A DNA stretch of 64,000 nt from GCA-003244245 sp050699635. Its GTDB lineage: Bacteria > Actinomycetota > Actinomycetes > Mycobacteriales > Pseudonocardiaceae. The position numbers were made by a program, and so were the translations under genes. The notes under the pieces were generated by a model that was not told the origin of the DNA, searched no databases, and was given only the letters and a program-made list of their open reading frames with translations. Position 1 is the first letter of the stretch. Every line of letters starts with the position of its first letter. Below, piece after piece: positions 24,558 through 32,792 of this stretch. The stretch covers positions 1-64,000 of the forward strand of contig JBOHFK010000012.1 in NCBI GenBank assembly GCA_050699635.1, written 5' to 3'.

Positions 24558-25427
24558 TCAGGACAGCTGGCGTCGTGCCATCTCTTCCAGGCGTTGCACC
24601 CGCTCGGCGATCGGCGGGTGGGTGGAGAACCACCGTGCGGCGCCCTCGCCCGGCCGGAACGGGTTGGCGATCATGAGGTGGGATTGCGAGGCCACCGCCG
24701 GTTCGGGTCGCAACGGCGCGGCCTGGGTGCCGCGCTCCAGCTTGCGCAGCGCGCTGGCCAGCGCCAGGGGGTCACCGGTGAGGTTTGCGCCCGAGGCATC
24801 AGCCTGGTATTCCCGCGATCGGCTCACCGCCATCTGCACGATGCCGGCCGCAATCGGGCCCAGCAGGGCGATGAGCAGCATCGCGATCGGGTTCGGGCGG
24901 TCGTCGTCGCCTCCGCCGAACAGGCCGGCGAACAGCGCCAGGTGGGACAGCGCCGTCACCATGCCGGCCAGTGCGCCGGCGACCGACGAGATGAGGATGT
25001 CCCGGTTGTAGACGTGGGAGAGCTCATGGCCGAGTACGCCGCGTAGTTCGCGTTCATTGAGCAGTTCAAGAATGCCGACGGTGCAGCACACCGCGGCATG
25101 GCGCGGGCTGCGGCCGGTGGCAAAGGCGTTAGGCGCTTGCGTCGGGCTGACGTACAGCCGGGGCATCGGTTGGCGGGCGTCGGTGGCCAACTCCCGTACG
25201 ATCCGGTACATCATGGGCTGCTCTGGCTCGGACACCGGCCGGGCGTGCATCGCCCGCAACGCCAGTTTGTCGGAGTTGAAGTAGGCGTAGCCGTTCATTC
25301 CCAGCGCGAAGACCAGCGCGATGAGCACCCCGGTACGGCCGCCGAACAGCGCCCCGATCAGCACCACCAACGCGGACATCCCGCCGAGCAGAAGCGCGGT
25401 CTTCAGCCCGTTGAGATGGTTGTGCAC
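24558..25427 (-). CDS. htpX: Zinc metalloprotease HtpX (M48 family)
   Basis: 289-aa membrane-embedded M48B peptidase for quality control of membrane proteins. Two N-terminal membrane helices (TALLLGGMSALVVLIGALFG and GVLIALVFALGMNGYAYF) precede the zinc motif HELSH, with the third ligand in SREYQADASGA. Two further hydrophobic segments lie between (VAGALAGMVTALSHLALF; AMLLIALLGPIAAGIV). HPPIAERVQRL closes the protein, as in other actinobacterial HtpX. The GTG at 25427 (VHNHLNGLKT) was taken as start because the longer upstream frame lacks family similarity. Confidence 0.95.
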   Translation of the reverse strand: MHNHLNGLKTALLLGGMSALVVLIGALFGGRTGVLIALVFALGMNGYAYFNSDKLALRAMHARPVSEPEQPMMYRIVRELATDARQPMPRLYVSPTQAPNAFATGRSPRHAAVCCTVGILELLNERELRGVLGHELSHVYNRDILISSVAGALAGMVTALSHLALFAGLFGGGDDDRPNPIAMLLIALLGPIAAGIVQMAVSRSREYQADASGANLTGDPLALASALRKLERGTQAAPLRPEPAVASQSHLMIANPFRPGEGAARWFSTHPPIAERVQRLEEMARRQLS

Positions 25428-25556
25428 TGTGGTCAGCCTCCCGTTGTTCTCGGGTTCTGACCAGTGCAACGTGCCGGCGGTGCGTCGGGTTCCACTGGGT
25501 GCATTCCACTGGGTACAGGGTTCCACAGGGGCACCGCGCAGCGACACACCAGCGCG

Positions 25557-26537
25557 TTACCGCGACACGCTGGAGATCTCCCGCAACCAGATGGCGATTT
25601 CGGCGGTCTGGTCGAATGTGGTGTGCGGCGGCTGGTCACTGAGCCAGGCCCCGCTCGGATCCTGGATCTTGAGTAGATGATCTGCGATGCTCGCCGCCAG
25701 TTCCTTGCTGCGCGGATCGCCGGTGATCCCGCCGAGGACGGCGGCCCCCCAGGCCACCTTGTGGCTGGTATGGCACCTGCGGAGGTTACCTTCGCAGGAC
25801 AGCGCATAGTCGAGGTAGCCGCACGCCGCCTGCAGATGCACCTGGTCACCCGTTGCCTCGAACAGCTTCGCCAGGAACGCGATGGGGTAGCCGATCATGA
25901 AATACGCCTGGTCGGGTTGGTGCGTGGACACCACGTGGAACGCGGCTGCGCTCTCGGGGAAATCGCGAACAAGGCATCCTGAGCCGTCACGGCGCAAGAA
26001 CAGGCCGGTGGGTAAATCCGGCTGCATCGCCAGTAACCACGTCAGCCAGCGGCCGGCGCCTACCGCCCGCTGCACATCTCCGAAGTACAGGCAGACCAGT
26101 CCGAGGTGCGCAGTGGTGAGGGCATCGGTTCCACCTTCGTCGCGGCCAGCTGCGCCGCCGGTGAGGAAACCGCCCCGGATCCGCTCATGACATGAGCGCA
26201 GATACTCGAACGCCGGATAAGCGATGTCGAAGCGACCCATCCGCTGCGCGGCCATCGCGAGCCAACCATTCGGGTACGCCCAGTACTCGGTGAAGGCCGC
26301 ATTGTCGCTCTTGTGGCCGGCCGACGTGGTGAAATCGTGATCGGCGCGCATGAACCTGTTGCGGATGAATGTCAGGAGGCGATCAGCCTCCCGGGTTCGG
26401 CCTGCCAGGTGGAACAGGTAGGGGGATTTGTAATAACAGGCCAGATCGTCGGCACCGGGACCGTAGGAGCCATCATCACTCAGCTGGGCCGCCAGCCACC
26501 CGGCGGCCCGATCGGCGGCCAATTCGTAGGTCGTCAT
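25557..26537 (-). CDS. Alpha-toroid (terpenoid cyclase/prenyltransferase-like fold) protein of unknown function
   Basis: 326-aa protein made of repeated helix pairs with aromatic/Gly-rich turns: AAGWLAAQLSDDGSYGPG, FTEYWAYPNGWLAMAAQ, LTTAHLGLVCLYFGDVQRA, and at the end HLLKIQDPSGAWLSDQPPHT with DQTAEIAIWLREI. This is the alpha6-alpha6 toroid pattern of squalene cyclase and prenyltransferase beta subunits. The DxDD motif of squalene-hopene cyclases is absent, so cyclase activity is not supported. The ATG follows GGAGGGGG. It lies between htpX and the dimethylargininase on the same strand. Function unknown. Confidence 0.75.
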   Translation of the reverse strand: MTTYELAADRAAGWLAAQLSDDGSYGPGADDLACYYKSPYLFHLAGRTREADRLLTFIRNRFMRADHDFTTSAGHKSDNAAFTEYWAYPNGWLAMAAQRMGRFDIAYPAFEYLRSCHERIRGGFLTGGAAGRDEGGTDALTTAHLGLVCLYFGDVQRAVGAGRWLTWLLAMQPDLPTGLFLRRDGSGCLVRDFPESAAAFHVVSTHQPDQAYFMIGYPIAFLAKLFEATGDQVHLQAACGYLDYALSCEGNLRRCHTSHKVAWGAAVLGGITGDPRSKELAASIADHLLKIQDPSGAWLSDQPPHTTFDQTAEIAIWLREISSVSR

Positions 26538-26709
26538 CGCCCCCTCCTCACGCCTGAGTATCCCGACCGTAGGAGCGCGCCGCCAGATCCGGGCTGACGA
26601 CGGATCTGGCGGCGCATGGCAGCCCGACACGCCGCGCACCAGAGTCCGACACACCGGGCATCAGGTCGCGACACACCGGACACGGGGGCGCGACACGCCC
26701 GGTTTGGGG

Positions 26710-27573
26710 TCAGGAGCGCAGCTCCAGGGTGCAGCATCTGGGGCCGCCACCGGCTCGGCGGAGTTCGGAGATGTCGACGAAGATCGGCTCGAAGCCGCGG
26801 ACGGCCAGCGCGCGGCCTAGGTTGGTCGCCTCCTGCGGCAGAACTACCGAGCGGGCATCGGATACGCCGTTGAGTCCTAGGCACGCCGCGTCGGATGGGG
26901 TCGCGATAACTGCGTCAGGGAACAGCCGGGCCAGAACGCGCCGGGAGCCGGGAGAGAAAGCCGGCGGGTAGTAGGCGATCAGTGGGTCGGACGGCGAGTC
27001 ATCGAGCACCAGCAGGCAGGTGTCGAGGTGGTAGTAGTAGGGATCGATCAGGTGCAGCGAGACCACCGGCACGCCGAGTGCCTCCTGCGCTTCCCGGTGC
27101 GCGGCCGGCTCAGTACGGAACCCGGTACCGGCCAGCAGCAGGGAGCCCGTCCACATCAGGTCGCCGGCGCCTTCGTTGACCGAGCTGGGCATCACCATCT
27201 CCGGCGCGCCGTACGTGGTGAAGCCGTGCGTGGTGAACCATTGCCGGTAGTGGTCCGCCTCAGCGGCCCGCTCCCGGTTCCGGAACCGGGCGCCCAGCAC
27301 GGCGCCGTCGACGACGGTGCCGGCGTTGGCGGCGAACACCATGTCGGGCAGTCCCGGTTCGGGATCGATCAGCTCGACGGTGTGCCCGAGCGCCCGATGA
27401 GTGTCGGCCAGTGCGGTCCACTGCGCCATCGCCCGCACGGTGTCCACGGGCCGGCTGGGGTCCATCCAGGGGTTGATCGAATAGCTCACGGTGAAGTACC
27501 ACGGCGGGCACATCAGGTACCGGCGCGTAGTACCGACCCGCAACGGCCTCGCTAAGCGCAGAGCTGACGACAT
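26710..27573 (-). CDS. Dimethylargininase / arginine deiminase-family hydrolase
   Basis: 287-aa amidinotransferase-superfamily protein. Family motifs are the substrate-binding PDMVFAANAG, then EGAGDLMWTG, YHLDTCLLVL with the catalytic-dyad His, and the C-terminal nucleophile Cys in GGGPRCCTLELR (Glu/Cys context as in DDAH). It should hydrolyse methylated arginine to citrulline and a methylamine, or act on a related guanidino compound. The start ATG is 74 bp from a divergent Lrp/AsnC gene, which suggests amino-acid-responsive control. Actinobacterial DDAH genes often sit beside Lrp regulators and arginine/ornithine genes; no ornithine aminotransferase is present here. Confidence 0.9.
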   Translation of the reverse strand: MSSALRLARPLRVGTTRRYLMCPPWYFTVSYSINPWMDPSRPVDTVRAMAQWTALADTHRALGHTVELIDPEPGLPDMVFAANAGTVVDGAVLGARFRNRERAAEADHYRQWFTTHGFTTYGAPEMVMPSSVNEGAGDLMWTGSLLLAGTGFRTEPAAHREAQEALGVPVVSLHLIDPYYYHLDTCLLVLDDSPSDPLIAYYPPAFSPGSRRVLARLFPDAVIATPSDAACLGLNGVSDARSVVLPQEATNLGRALAVRGFEPIFVDISELRRAGGGPRCCTLELRS

Positions 27574-27622
27574 GCTTCGATGGTAGAAGGCGAAAGATCC
27601 AGCCGACAATGTGGTTTTGTTG

Positions 27623-27637
27623 CTGTTTGACCAACAG
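27623..27637. promoter_or_regulatory. Candidate Lrp operator in the divergent promoter
   Basis: Inverted repeat CTGTT-5 bp-AACAG within an AT-richer patch that includes TTTTGTTG, between the dimethylargininase and Lrp/AsnC start codons. The location and imperfect dyad suit an Lrp/AsnC-family binding site. Confidence 0.45.
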
Positions 27638-27647
27638 AATGTTGCGT

Positions 27648-28160
27648 ATGGACTCGATCGACCGGCAGATCGTGGCGCGACTGGTCGCCGACGCCCGTTC
27701 CAGCTACGCCGAGATCGGCGGCGTCGTCGGATTGTCCGCACCCGCTGTCAAGCGCCGGGTGGACAAACTGCTCGACGCCGGCGTGCTCCGTGGCTTCACT
27801 GCGGTCGTCGATCCTGGCGCGCTGGGCTGGGGCACCGAGGCGTTCGTGGAGGTGCACTGCCGGGGCAACGTGGCACCCTCCCGGATCCGGGACGGCCTGG
27901 CGTCGCTGCCCGAGGTGGTAGCGGCCTACACGGTCTCCGGTGCGGCGGACGCGATCGTGCACCTGCGCGCCGGCGGTATCGCGCACTTGGAGGCAGCCCT
28001 GGAACGGCTGCGCGCGGTGGACTTCGTCGACCGGACGGTCTCCACCGTGGTGCTCTCCACCCTGGTGGACCGGGCGCTGGCGCCCACACTGTTACACACT
28101 CACCACCATGGACGTGCTACGGGAGAACCGGGGCCGCGTTGCGGTCCTGACGGTGTCTGA
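27648..28160 (+). CDS. Lrp/AsnC-family transcriptional regulator
   Basis: 170 aa. N-terminal AsnC helix-turn-helix (MDSIDRQIVARLVADARSSY, GLSAPAVKRRVDKLLDAGVL), then the RAM ligand-binding domain (VVAAYTVSGAADAIVHLRAG, VDRTVSTVVLSTLV). It probably controls the divergent dimethylargininase and itself through the 74-bp spacer. ATG 27648 was chosen because it gives the standard MDSIDRQI start. The 3' end overlaps the next gene by 53 bp; the last 25 residues (HHHGRATGEPGPRCGPDGV) look like read-through beyond the family's normal end. Confidence 0.92.
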   Translation: MDSIDRQIVARLVADARSSYAEIGGVVGLSAPAVKRRVDKLLDAGVLRGFTAVVDPGALGWGTEAFVEVHCRGNVAPSRIRDGLASLPEVVAAYTVSGAADAIVHLRAGGIAHLEAALERLRAVDFVDRTVSTVVLSTLVDRALAPTLLHTHHHGRATGEPGPRCGPDGV

Positions 28161-28878
28161 TCCGGCCCACCGCAACGCGCTGAGCTTCGAGCTTTCCGAG
28201 CGGCTGGCCCGGGCCGTCGCGGACTGCGAGGCCGACCAGTCGGTGCACGCCATGGTGATCACCGGTGCGCCGCCGGCGTTCTGCGCCGGGGCCGACCGCG
28301 GCGCGCTGGCTGCGGCCGGTCAGTCGGGATCCGAAGCTGACCTGCGCCGCATCTACGCCGGCTTCCTCGCGGTCGCGAACGCCACGCTACCCACCATCGC
28401 GGCCGTCAATGGGCCCGCGGTGGGTGCCGGGCTCAACCTGGCGCTGGCCTGCGACGTGCGTCTGGTCGGGCCGGGCGCGTTGTTCGACGCACGGTTCCTG
28501 CGGCTGGGCATCCATCCCGGCGGTGGAATGACCTGGCTGGCACGCCACGCCGTCGGTCCCCAAGCCGCCGCGGCGATAGCCCTGTTCGGCGAGCCGCTCG
28601 ACGCCGACGAAGCAGTCCGCACCGGGCTGGCCCACCACTTGATCGACGGGCCCGATGACCCGCGCTCGCCCACCGGGCACGAGGCGGTAATAGCCGCCGC
28701 AGTGGATTTCGCCCAGCGAGCCGCCGCAGCTTCCCGCGACCTCGTTATCGCCACCAAGTCGGCCCTCAGGACCACCGCAAGAATGCCGGATCACGCCGAC
28801 GCCGTCACCTACGAGACCGGCCCCCAACTCACCTCACTGGTCTCATTGACCCCACCAGCCCCAGATCGAAGTGGCTAG
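28108..28878 (+). CDS. Enoyl-CoA hydratase/isomerase family protein
   Basis: 256-aa crotonase-fold enzyme. The oxyanion-hole segments are MVITGAPPAFCAGADRGALA and AAVNGPAVGAGLNLALACDV; FLRLGIHPGGGMTWLARHAV follows, where the active-site acid would lie. The first catalytic Glu of classic hydratases (GGGCE) is not present in NLALACDV, while Gly-His-Pro-Gly replaces the usual E-x-G-L-x-P, so the exact reaction is uncertain. The N-terminus overlaps the Lrp gene in another frame. No beta-oxidation partners are nearby. Confidence 0.88.
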   Translation: MDVLRENRGRVAVLTVSDPAHRNALSFELSERLARAVADCEADQSVHAMVITGAPPAFCAGADRGALAAAGQSGSEADLRRIYAGFLAVANATLPTIAAVNGPAVGAGLNLALACDVRLVGPGALFDARFLRLGIHPGGGMTWLARHAVGPQAAAAIALFGEPLDADEAVRTGLAHHLIDGPDDPRSPTGHEAVIAAAVDFAQRAAAASRDLVIATKSALRTTARMPDHADAVTYETGPQLTSLVSLTPPAPDRSG

Positions 28879-29074
28879 ATGTGCTGCGGGCGTGCTGCCG
28901 GAGGCGACAATCGGCGAGAGTTGCCACCTGCGGCACGCTCGTACGCTGCGATAGTCCTCGCCCGGAGGTCACGGACAGTAACAGCCCCCGGCCCGGCCGC
29001 CTAATCGGTGAGCGTCACATTGACGACACGCGCAGAACCGTCTGACGGTCCAACAGCTGCCCCGCCGTCGAGGC
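28879..29074. other. Intergenic, no gene seen
   Basis: About 200 bp before the HTH/Clp-N operon. A short dyad GTCA-CAT-TGAC (29014-29024) resembles the operator repeats described next and may be a third, shortened site. Nothing else is recognisable. Confidence 0.4.
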
Positions 29075-29117
29075 GTCAAACGTCCTTGACGGCACCCTGG
29101 CGTCAAGCTATCTTGAC
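29075..29117. promoter_or_regulatory. Duplicated operator GTCAA-N6-TTGAC
   Basis: Two identical dyads, GTCAA at 29075-29079 with TTGAC at 29086-29090, and GTCAA at 29102-29106 with TTGAC at 29113-29117, spaced exactly 27 bp. The second ends 3 bp before the ATG of the HTH gene, so binding there would block both transcription and translation initiation. Autoregulation by the small HTH protein is the natural reading. Confidence 0.7.
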
Positions 29118-29120
29118 GGC

Positions 29121-29360
29121 ATGAGCTTGAGCGTCGAGGAGAGCAGGCGCCTGATGGACGCGGTGTCGAGCCCTGACCCGGAGGTGGGGCTGACCGCGGT
29201 GGTCGCCCTGCGGCAGCTCGTGGAGGTCCTGGAGGAGCTCCAGGTCGACAACGCCCGCGCGCACGGCTGGTCGTGGCGGGACATCGCCCGCCGGCTCGGG
29301 GTGACCAAGCAGGCCGTGCATTACAAGCACGGGCTGCGGTCCCGGCACGAGGAGCCCTGA
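29121..29360 (+). CDS. Small helix-turn-helix protein preceding a Clp N-domain gene
   Basis: 79 aa. The C-terminal half is a sigma-region-4/MarR-like HTH: AHGWSWRDIARRLGVTKQAVHYKHG. The N-terminal half is a helix pair with SSPDPEVGLTAVVALRQLVE. Pairs of this HTH with Clp N-domain proteins are recurrent in actinobacteria. Its TGA is directly followed by the ATG of the next gene, so the two are coupled. The duplicated GTCAA-N6-TTGAC site at the start codon is probably its own operator. Confidence 0.85.
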   Translation: MSLSVEESRRLMDAVSSPDPEVGLTAVVALRQLVEVLEELQVDNARAHGWSWRDIARRLGVTKQAVHYKHGLRSRHEEP

Positions 29361-30011
29361 ATGCTCTGGGACCGGCTGAGCCCCGAGGGTCGGGCGGTGA
29401 TGCGTCTGGCCTACGTCGAGGCCCGTGAACTCGGCCATCCCTGCATAGCCGATGAACACGTGCTCCTCGCCATCCTGCGCCACGGGGCCAACCAGGCCGC
29501 GGCGTTGCTCAGAACCCAGGGCCTCGACCTGGCCACGGCCCGCACCGAACTGCAGCGGGTCGGTCCCACCCTAGGTCCCCGCACGGACCCGGCCGGGTCC
29601 CTGCGAAGCCTCGGCATCGATGCCGATGACGTCCGCCGGCGCCTGGAGGCCATCTTCGGCGCCGACGCCCTGCAGACGGCCGAGGGTCGCGTCCGCCGCC
29701 GGCCACGGTGGCGCGGTGGGCACCCCCGCCCCAACGCACTGTGCGTGCACCTGCTGGCCAAACGCTCCTTAGAGTTCGCCGCGCGCCTGGCCGAGGGACG
29801 AGGCGAGGCAGCCATCACACCGGACCACCTGCTCTACGGCATCCTGCGCGACGCCCGCGACCCCCTGGGCACCCAACTCAGCCGCCGCAGCCGCAAAGAA
29901 CTCGCCGCCCTCGGGTGGCGCGGGGACAGGCCCAACCCGCTGAGGATGCTGCACGAGGCACGCGGCATCGATCTGGCCCGGCTGACCGCGGAACTGGCAG
30001 GAAACGCGTAG
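29361..30011 (+). CDS. Clp repeat (N-terminal) domain protein without ATPase
   Basis: 216 aa holding two Clp_N-type helical repeat regions: residues about 5-90 (LSPEGRAVMRLAYVEARELG, IADEHVLLAILRHGANQAAALL) and 125-210 (LAKRSLEFAARLAEGRGEAA, ITPDHLLYGILRDARDPLGT). No Walker motif is present, so it is an adaptor-like ClpC N-domain homologue and not an unfoldase. Cytoplasmic. With the upstream HTH gene it forms a two-gene operon that may modulate Clp proteolysis or sense stress. Confidence 0.87.
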   Translation: MLWDRLSPEGRAVMRLAYVEARELGHPCIADEHVLLAILRHGANQAAALLRTQGLDLATARTELQRVGPTLGPRTDPAGSLRSLGIDADDVRRRLEAIFGADALQTAEGRVRRRPRWRGGHPRPNALCVHLLAKRSLEFAARLAEGRGEAAITPDHLLYGILRDARDPLGTQLSRRSRKELAALGWRGDRPNPLRMLHEARGIDLARLTAELAGNA

Positions 30012-30162
30012 ACGACTCCACCGACGATCGGGTGCCGCCAGCAGCCCGGTGGCCCGCACCCGCTGGCTGGGAAGCAGGCCAGCCGGCGTGGTGACCGCCC
30101 GAGGATCGTCGCTCACGTGCACCACCACAGTGGGGGCGCCCGGAGACCCGGGTGAGCGGGGA

Positions 30163-31176
30163 TCAGCCGGTCCGGGCGGCCAGGTAGTCGGTGACCGAGG
30201 CAAGGGCGTCGCGGGCTGAGCAGGGCGGCAGGAAGGCGAGCTCGGAGCGCGCAGAGTCGGTGTAGGAGCGCAGGGTACGCACCGCCCGGTCCAGGCCGGG
30301 TGACTCGCGCAGCCGCCACAGTGCCTCAGCGATCAGCGCATCGTCGGTCAGCGGGCCGGCCAGCAGGGCGCGGAGCCGGTCGACGCCGGGATCCTGTTCG
30401 GCCAGCGCGTAGAGCATCGGCAGGGTGCGGACGCCCTCGCGCAGATCAGTGCCGGGGGTCTTGCCGGATTGGGCGGCGGGTGAGGCGATGTCGATGATGT
30501 CGTCGGAGATCTGGAACGCCGTGCCGATGGTCTCACCGAAACGGCGCAGGGCATCGATCCGCTCCAGGGAGGCGCCGGAGAACATCGCGCCGTAACGGCC
30601 CGCGGTGGCGATCAGCGAACCAGTCTTCTCCGACACCACCGCCAGGTAGTGCGCCACCGGATCGGTATCGCCGACGGGCCCGAGGGTTTCCCGCATCTGG
30701 CCGGTGACCAGCTCGGCGAAGGTGCAGGCGATGATCCGCACCGCATCCGGCCCGAGATCGGCGACCAGCCGGGAGGCGTGCGCGAACAGGAAATCGCCGG
30801 TGAGGATCGCGACGGTGTTGTCCCAGCGGGCATTGGCGCTCACCGCGCCCCGGCGCAGGGTGGCCTCGTCCATCACATCGTCGTGGTAGAGCGTGGCCAG
30901 GTGCACCAGCTCCACTACCGCGGCGGCGCGCACCACCTCGTGGGTTCGGTCCTGGTCCGGCCCGAACTGGCCCGCGAGCAGGGTGAACAGCGGCCGGAAC
31001 CGCTTGCCACCGGCGTCGACCAGATGCAGCGAGGTCTCGGTGAGGAAGCGGAACTCGCTTTGCACCTCCCGGTGCAGCAGCTCCTCGACCTGAGTCAGGC
31101 CCTGCTCCAACAAAGCGCGCAGCTGCGGATCGGCCAGCTCCACACCGGCGAGCTGCTCAGACGTTGATCTGCTCAT
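30163..31176 (-). CDS. grcC: Long-chain polyprenyl diphosphate synthase (GrcC/heptaprenyl-type)
   Basis: 337-aa class I trans-prenyltransferase with both complete Asp-rich motifs, LYHDDVMDEATLRRG and QISDDIIDI, plus GGKRFRPLFTLLAG. It should make the isoprenoid tail of menaquinone. It sits directly downstream of nuoN on the same strand (7-bp gap), with menJ at the other end of the nuo block, so genes for menaquinone tail formation and saturation flank the menaquinone-reducing complex. The grcC-menJ-htpX linkage recalls mycobacteria. ATG at 31176; the upstream open frame lies in nuoN. Confidence 0.93.
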   Translation of the reverse strand: MSRSTSEQLAGVELADPQLRALLEQGLTQVEELLHREVQSEFRFLTETSLHLVDAGGKRFRPLFTLLAGQFGPDQDRTHEVVRAAAVVELVHLATLYHDDVMDEATLRRGAVSANARWDNTVAILTGDFLFAHASRLVADLGPDAVRIIACTFAELVTGQMRETLGPVGDTDPVAHYLAVVSEKTGSLIATAGRYGAMFSGASLERIDALRRFGETIGTAFQISDDIIDIASPAAQSGKTPGTDLREGVRTLPMLYALAEQDPGVDRLRALLAGPLTDDALIAEALWRLRESPGLDRAVRTLRSYTDSARSELAFLPPCSARDALASVTDYLAARTG

Positions 31177-31183
31177 GCCCGGC

Positions 31184-32791
31184 TCAGGAGGCGAACGCGC
31201 CGAGCGCGGCCCAGTCGAGAGCGAAGGTGGGCAGCACCCCGAGCAGCAGGGTGACCACCACACCGAGGGTGATCGCGGCGGTGGTGAAGGCGCCGGGCAC
31301 GCTCACCGTCGGACCGTCGGGGGCCGGCTCGCTGAAGAACATCAGCACCACCACCCGCAGGTAGAAGAACGCGGCCACCGCGCTGGCCACCAGTGCCACT
31401 ACCACCAAGGGAGCCATCCCATCGGCCAGCGCCGCGCTGAACACTGCGAACTTACCGGTGAACCCGCTGGTCAGCGGGATACCGGCGAGGGCGAACAGCA
31501 GGAAGGCGAACACGTAAGCGGTCAGCGGGGAACGTTTGGCCAGACCGGCCCACTGGGACAGGTGAGTGGCCTCACCGTCGGCGTCCCGCACCAGGGTCAC
31601 CACCCCGAACGCCGCCAGCGTGGTGAAGCCGTAGGCGAGCAGGTAGAACATCGTGCCGGACAGGCCCTGCGCGGTCAGCGCGATCGCCCCGACCAGCAGG
31701 AACCCGGCGTGCGCCACCGACGAGTACGCGATCATCCGCTTGATGTCGGTCTGGGTCAGCCCGAGCACCGCGCCGATCACCATCGACACGATCGCCACCC
31801 CCCACAGCAGGCCCCGCCACTCCCAGCGGGTGCCTTCGAACGCCACCGTGAGCACCCGCAGGATCGCGCCGAATGCGGCGACCTTGGTGCAGGCCGCCAT
31901 GAACGCCGTCACCGGCGTCGCCGCACCCTGGTAGACGTCCGGGGTCCAGGTGTGGAACGGGCCGACCGAGCCCTTGAACAGCAGCCCGATCACCAGCAGC
32001 GCCAGGCCGCCGAACAGCAGGGTGTCCGACCGGTCGGTGCCCACCGAGGCCTCGGCGATCCGGGACAAGGTGACCGAGCCCGCGTAGCCGTACAGCAGCG
32101 CCACTCCGTACAAGAAGAACGCCGAGGAGAACGCTCCGAGCAGGAAGTACTTGACGGCCGCTTCCTGGGAGAGCAGCCGGCGCCGCCGAGCCATCCCGCA
32201 CATCAGGTACAGCGGCAGGCTGAGCACCTCCAGCGCGATGAACATGGTGAGCAGATCGTTGGCCGCGAGGAAGACCATCATCCCGCCGAGGGAGAACAAG
32301 AACAGCGGGAAGACCTCGGTCTGCATGACGGTTTCGGTTCTGGTGCCCACCATGAGCGCCCGGTCGGCGGCGGTGCCGGGCCGGACCGCGGCGTCGGGGG
32401 TGAACGCTCCCCCGGGTTCAACGGTCCGGTCAGCGATGAGCAGCATCGCCGCCAGACTCAAGGCCAGCAGGGTCCCCCACAGGAACAGGGCTGGTCCATC
32501 GACGGCGATCGTTCCGGCGAGGGTCAGCACATTGCTCGCGCCGTGGGCATACAACTGCCTGCCCAGCGCGGCACCGGCGGCCCCCAGGGTGAGCAGCATC
32601 AGCGCGACCTGGGCCGACCACCGGGCCGGCCGGGACACGAACGCCTCCACCAGTACGGAGAGGCAGGCCCCCCCGAGCACCACCAGGACCGGGGCGATCG
32701 CCCCGTAGTCGACCGCTGGGGCTTGCAGGTGCTGGACTTGTGTCGGCCATCCCCCAAGGACCGTGCCACCAGGGCCCATATAGCAGAGCAA
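31184..32791 (-). CDS. nuoN: NADH-quinone oxidoreductase subunit N
   Basis: About 535-aa antiporter-like membrane subunit of complex I. Proton-path signatures are GMARRRRLLSQEAAVKYFLLG, FKGSVGPFHTWTPDVYQGA (Lys plus the HTWTPDVY motif) and TQTDIKRMIAYSSVAHAGFL, with about 14 hydrophobic helices. The start is uncertain. A TTG at 32791 has a GGGAGG site at 8-bp spacing, 1 bp after the nuoM stop, and I prefer it to the ATG at 32779, which lacks one. Confidence 0.95.
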   Translation of the reverse strand: MLCYMGPGGTVLGGWPTQVQHLQAPAVDYGAIAPVLVVLGGACLSVLVEAFVSRPARWSAQVALMLLTLGAAGAALGRQLYAHGASNVLTLAGTIAVDGPALFLWGTLLALSLAAMLLIADRTVEPGGAFTPDAAVRPGTAADRALMVGTRTETVMQTEVFPLFLFSLGGMMVFLAANDLLTMFIALEVLSLPLYLMCGMARRRRLLSQEAAVKYFLLGAFSSAFFLYGVALLYGYAGSVTLSRIAEASVGTDRSDTLLFGGLALLVIGLLFKGSVGPFHTWTPDVYQGAATPVTAFMAACTKVAAFGAILRVLTVAFEGTRWEWRGLLWGVAIVSMVIGAVLGLTQTDIKRMIAYSSVAHAGFLLVGAIALTAQGLSGTMFYLLAYGFTTLAAFGVVTLVRDADGEATHLSQWAGLAKRSPLTAYVFAFLLFALAGIPLTSGFTGKFAVFSAALADGMAPLVVVALVASAVAAFFYLRVVVLMFFSEPAPDGPTVSVPGAFTTAAITLGVVVTLLLGVLPTFALDWAALGAFAS

Positions 32792-32792
32792 C

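Noticed and set aside
25557..26537. Squalene-hopene cyclase
   Set aside because: Toroid-like repeats are present, but no DxDD catalytic motif, and the length is half that of the cyclases.
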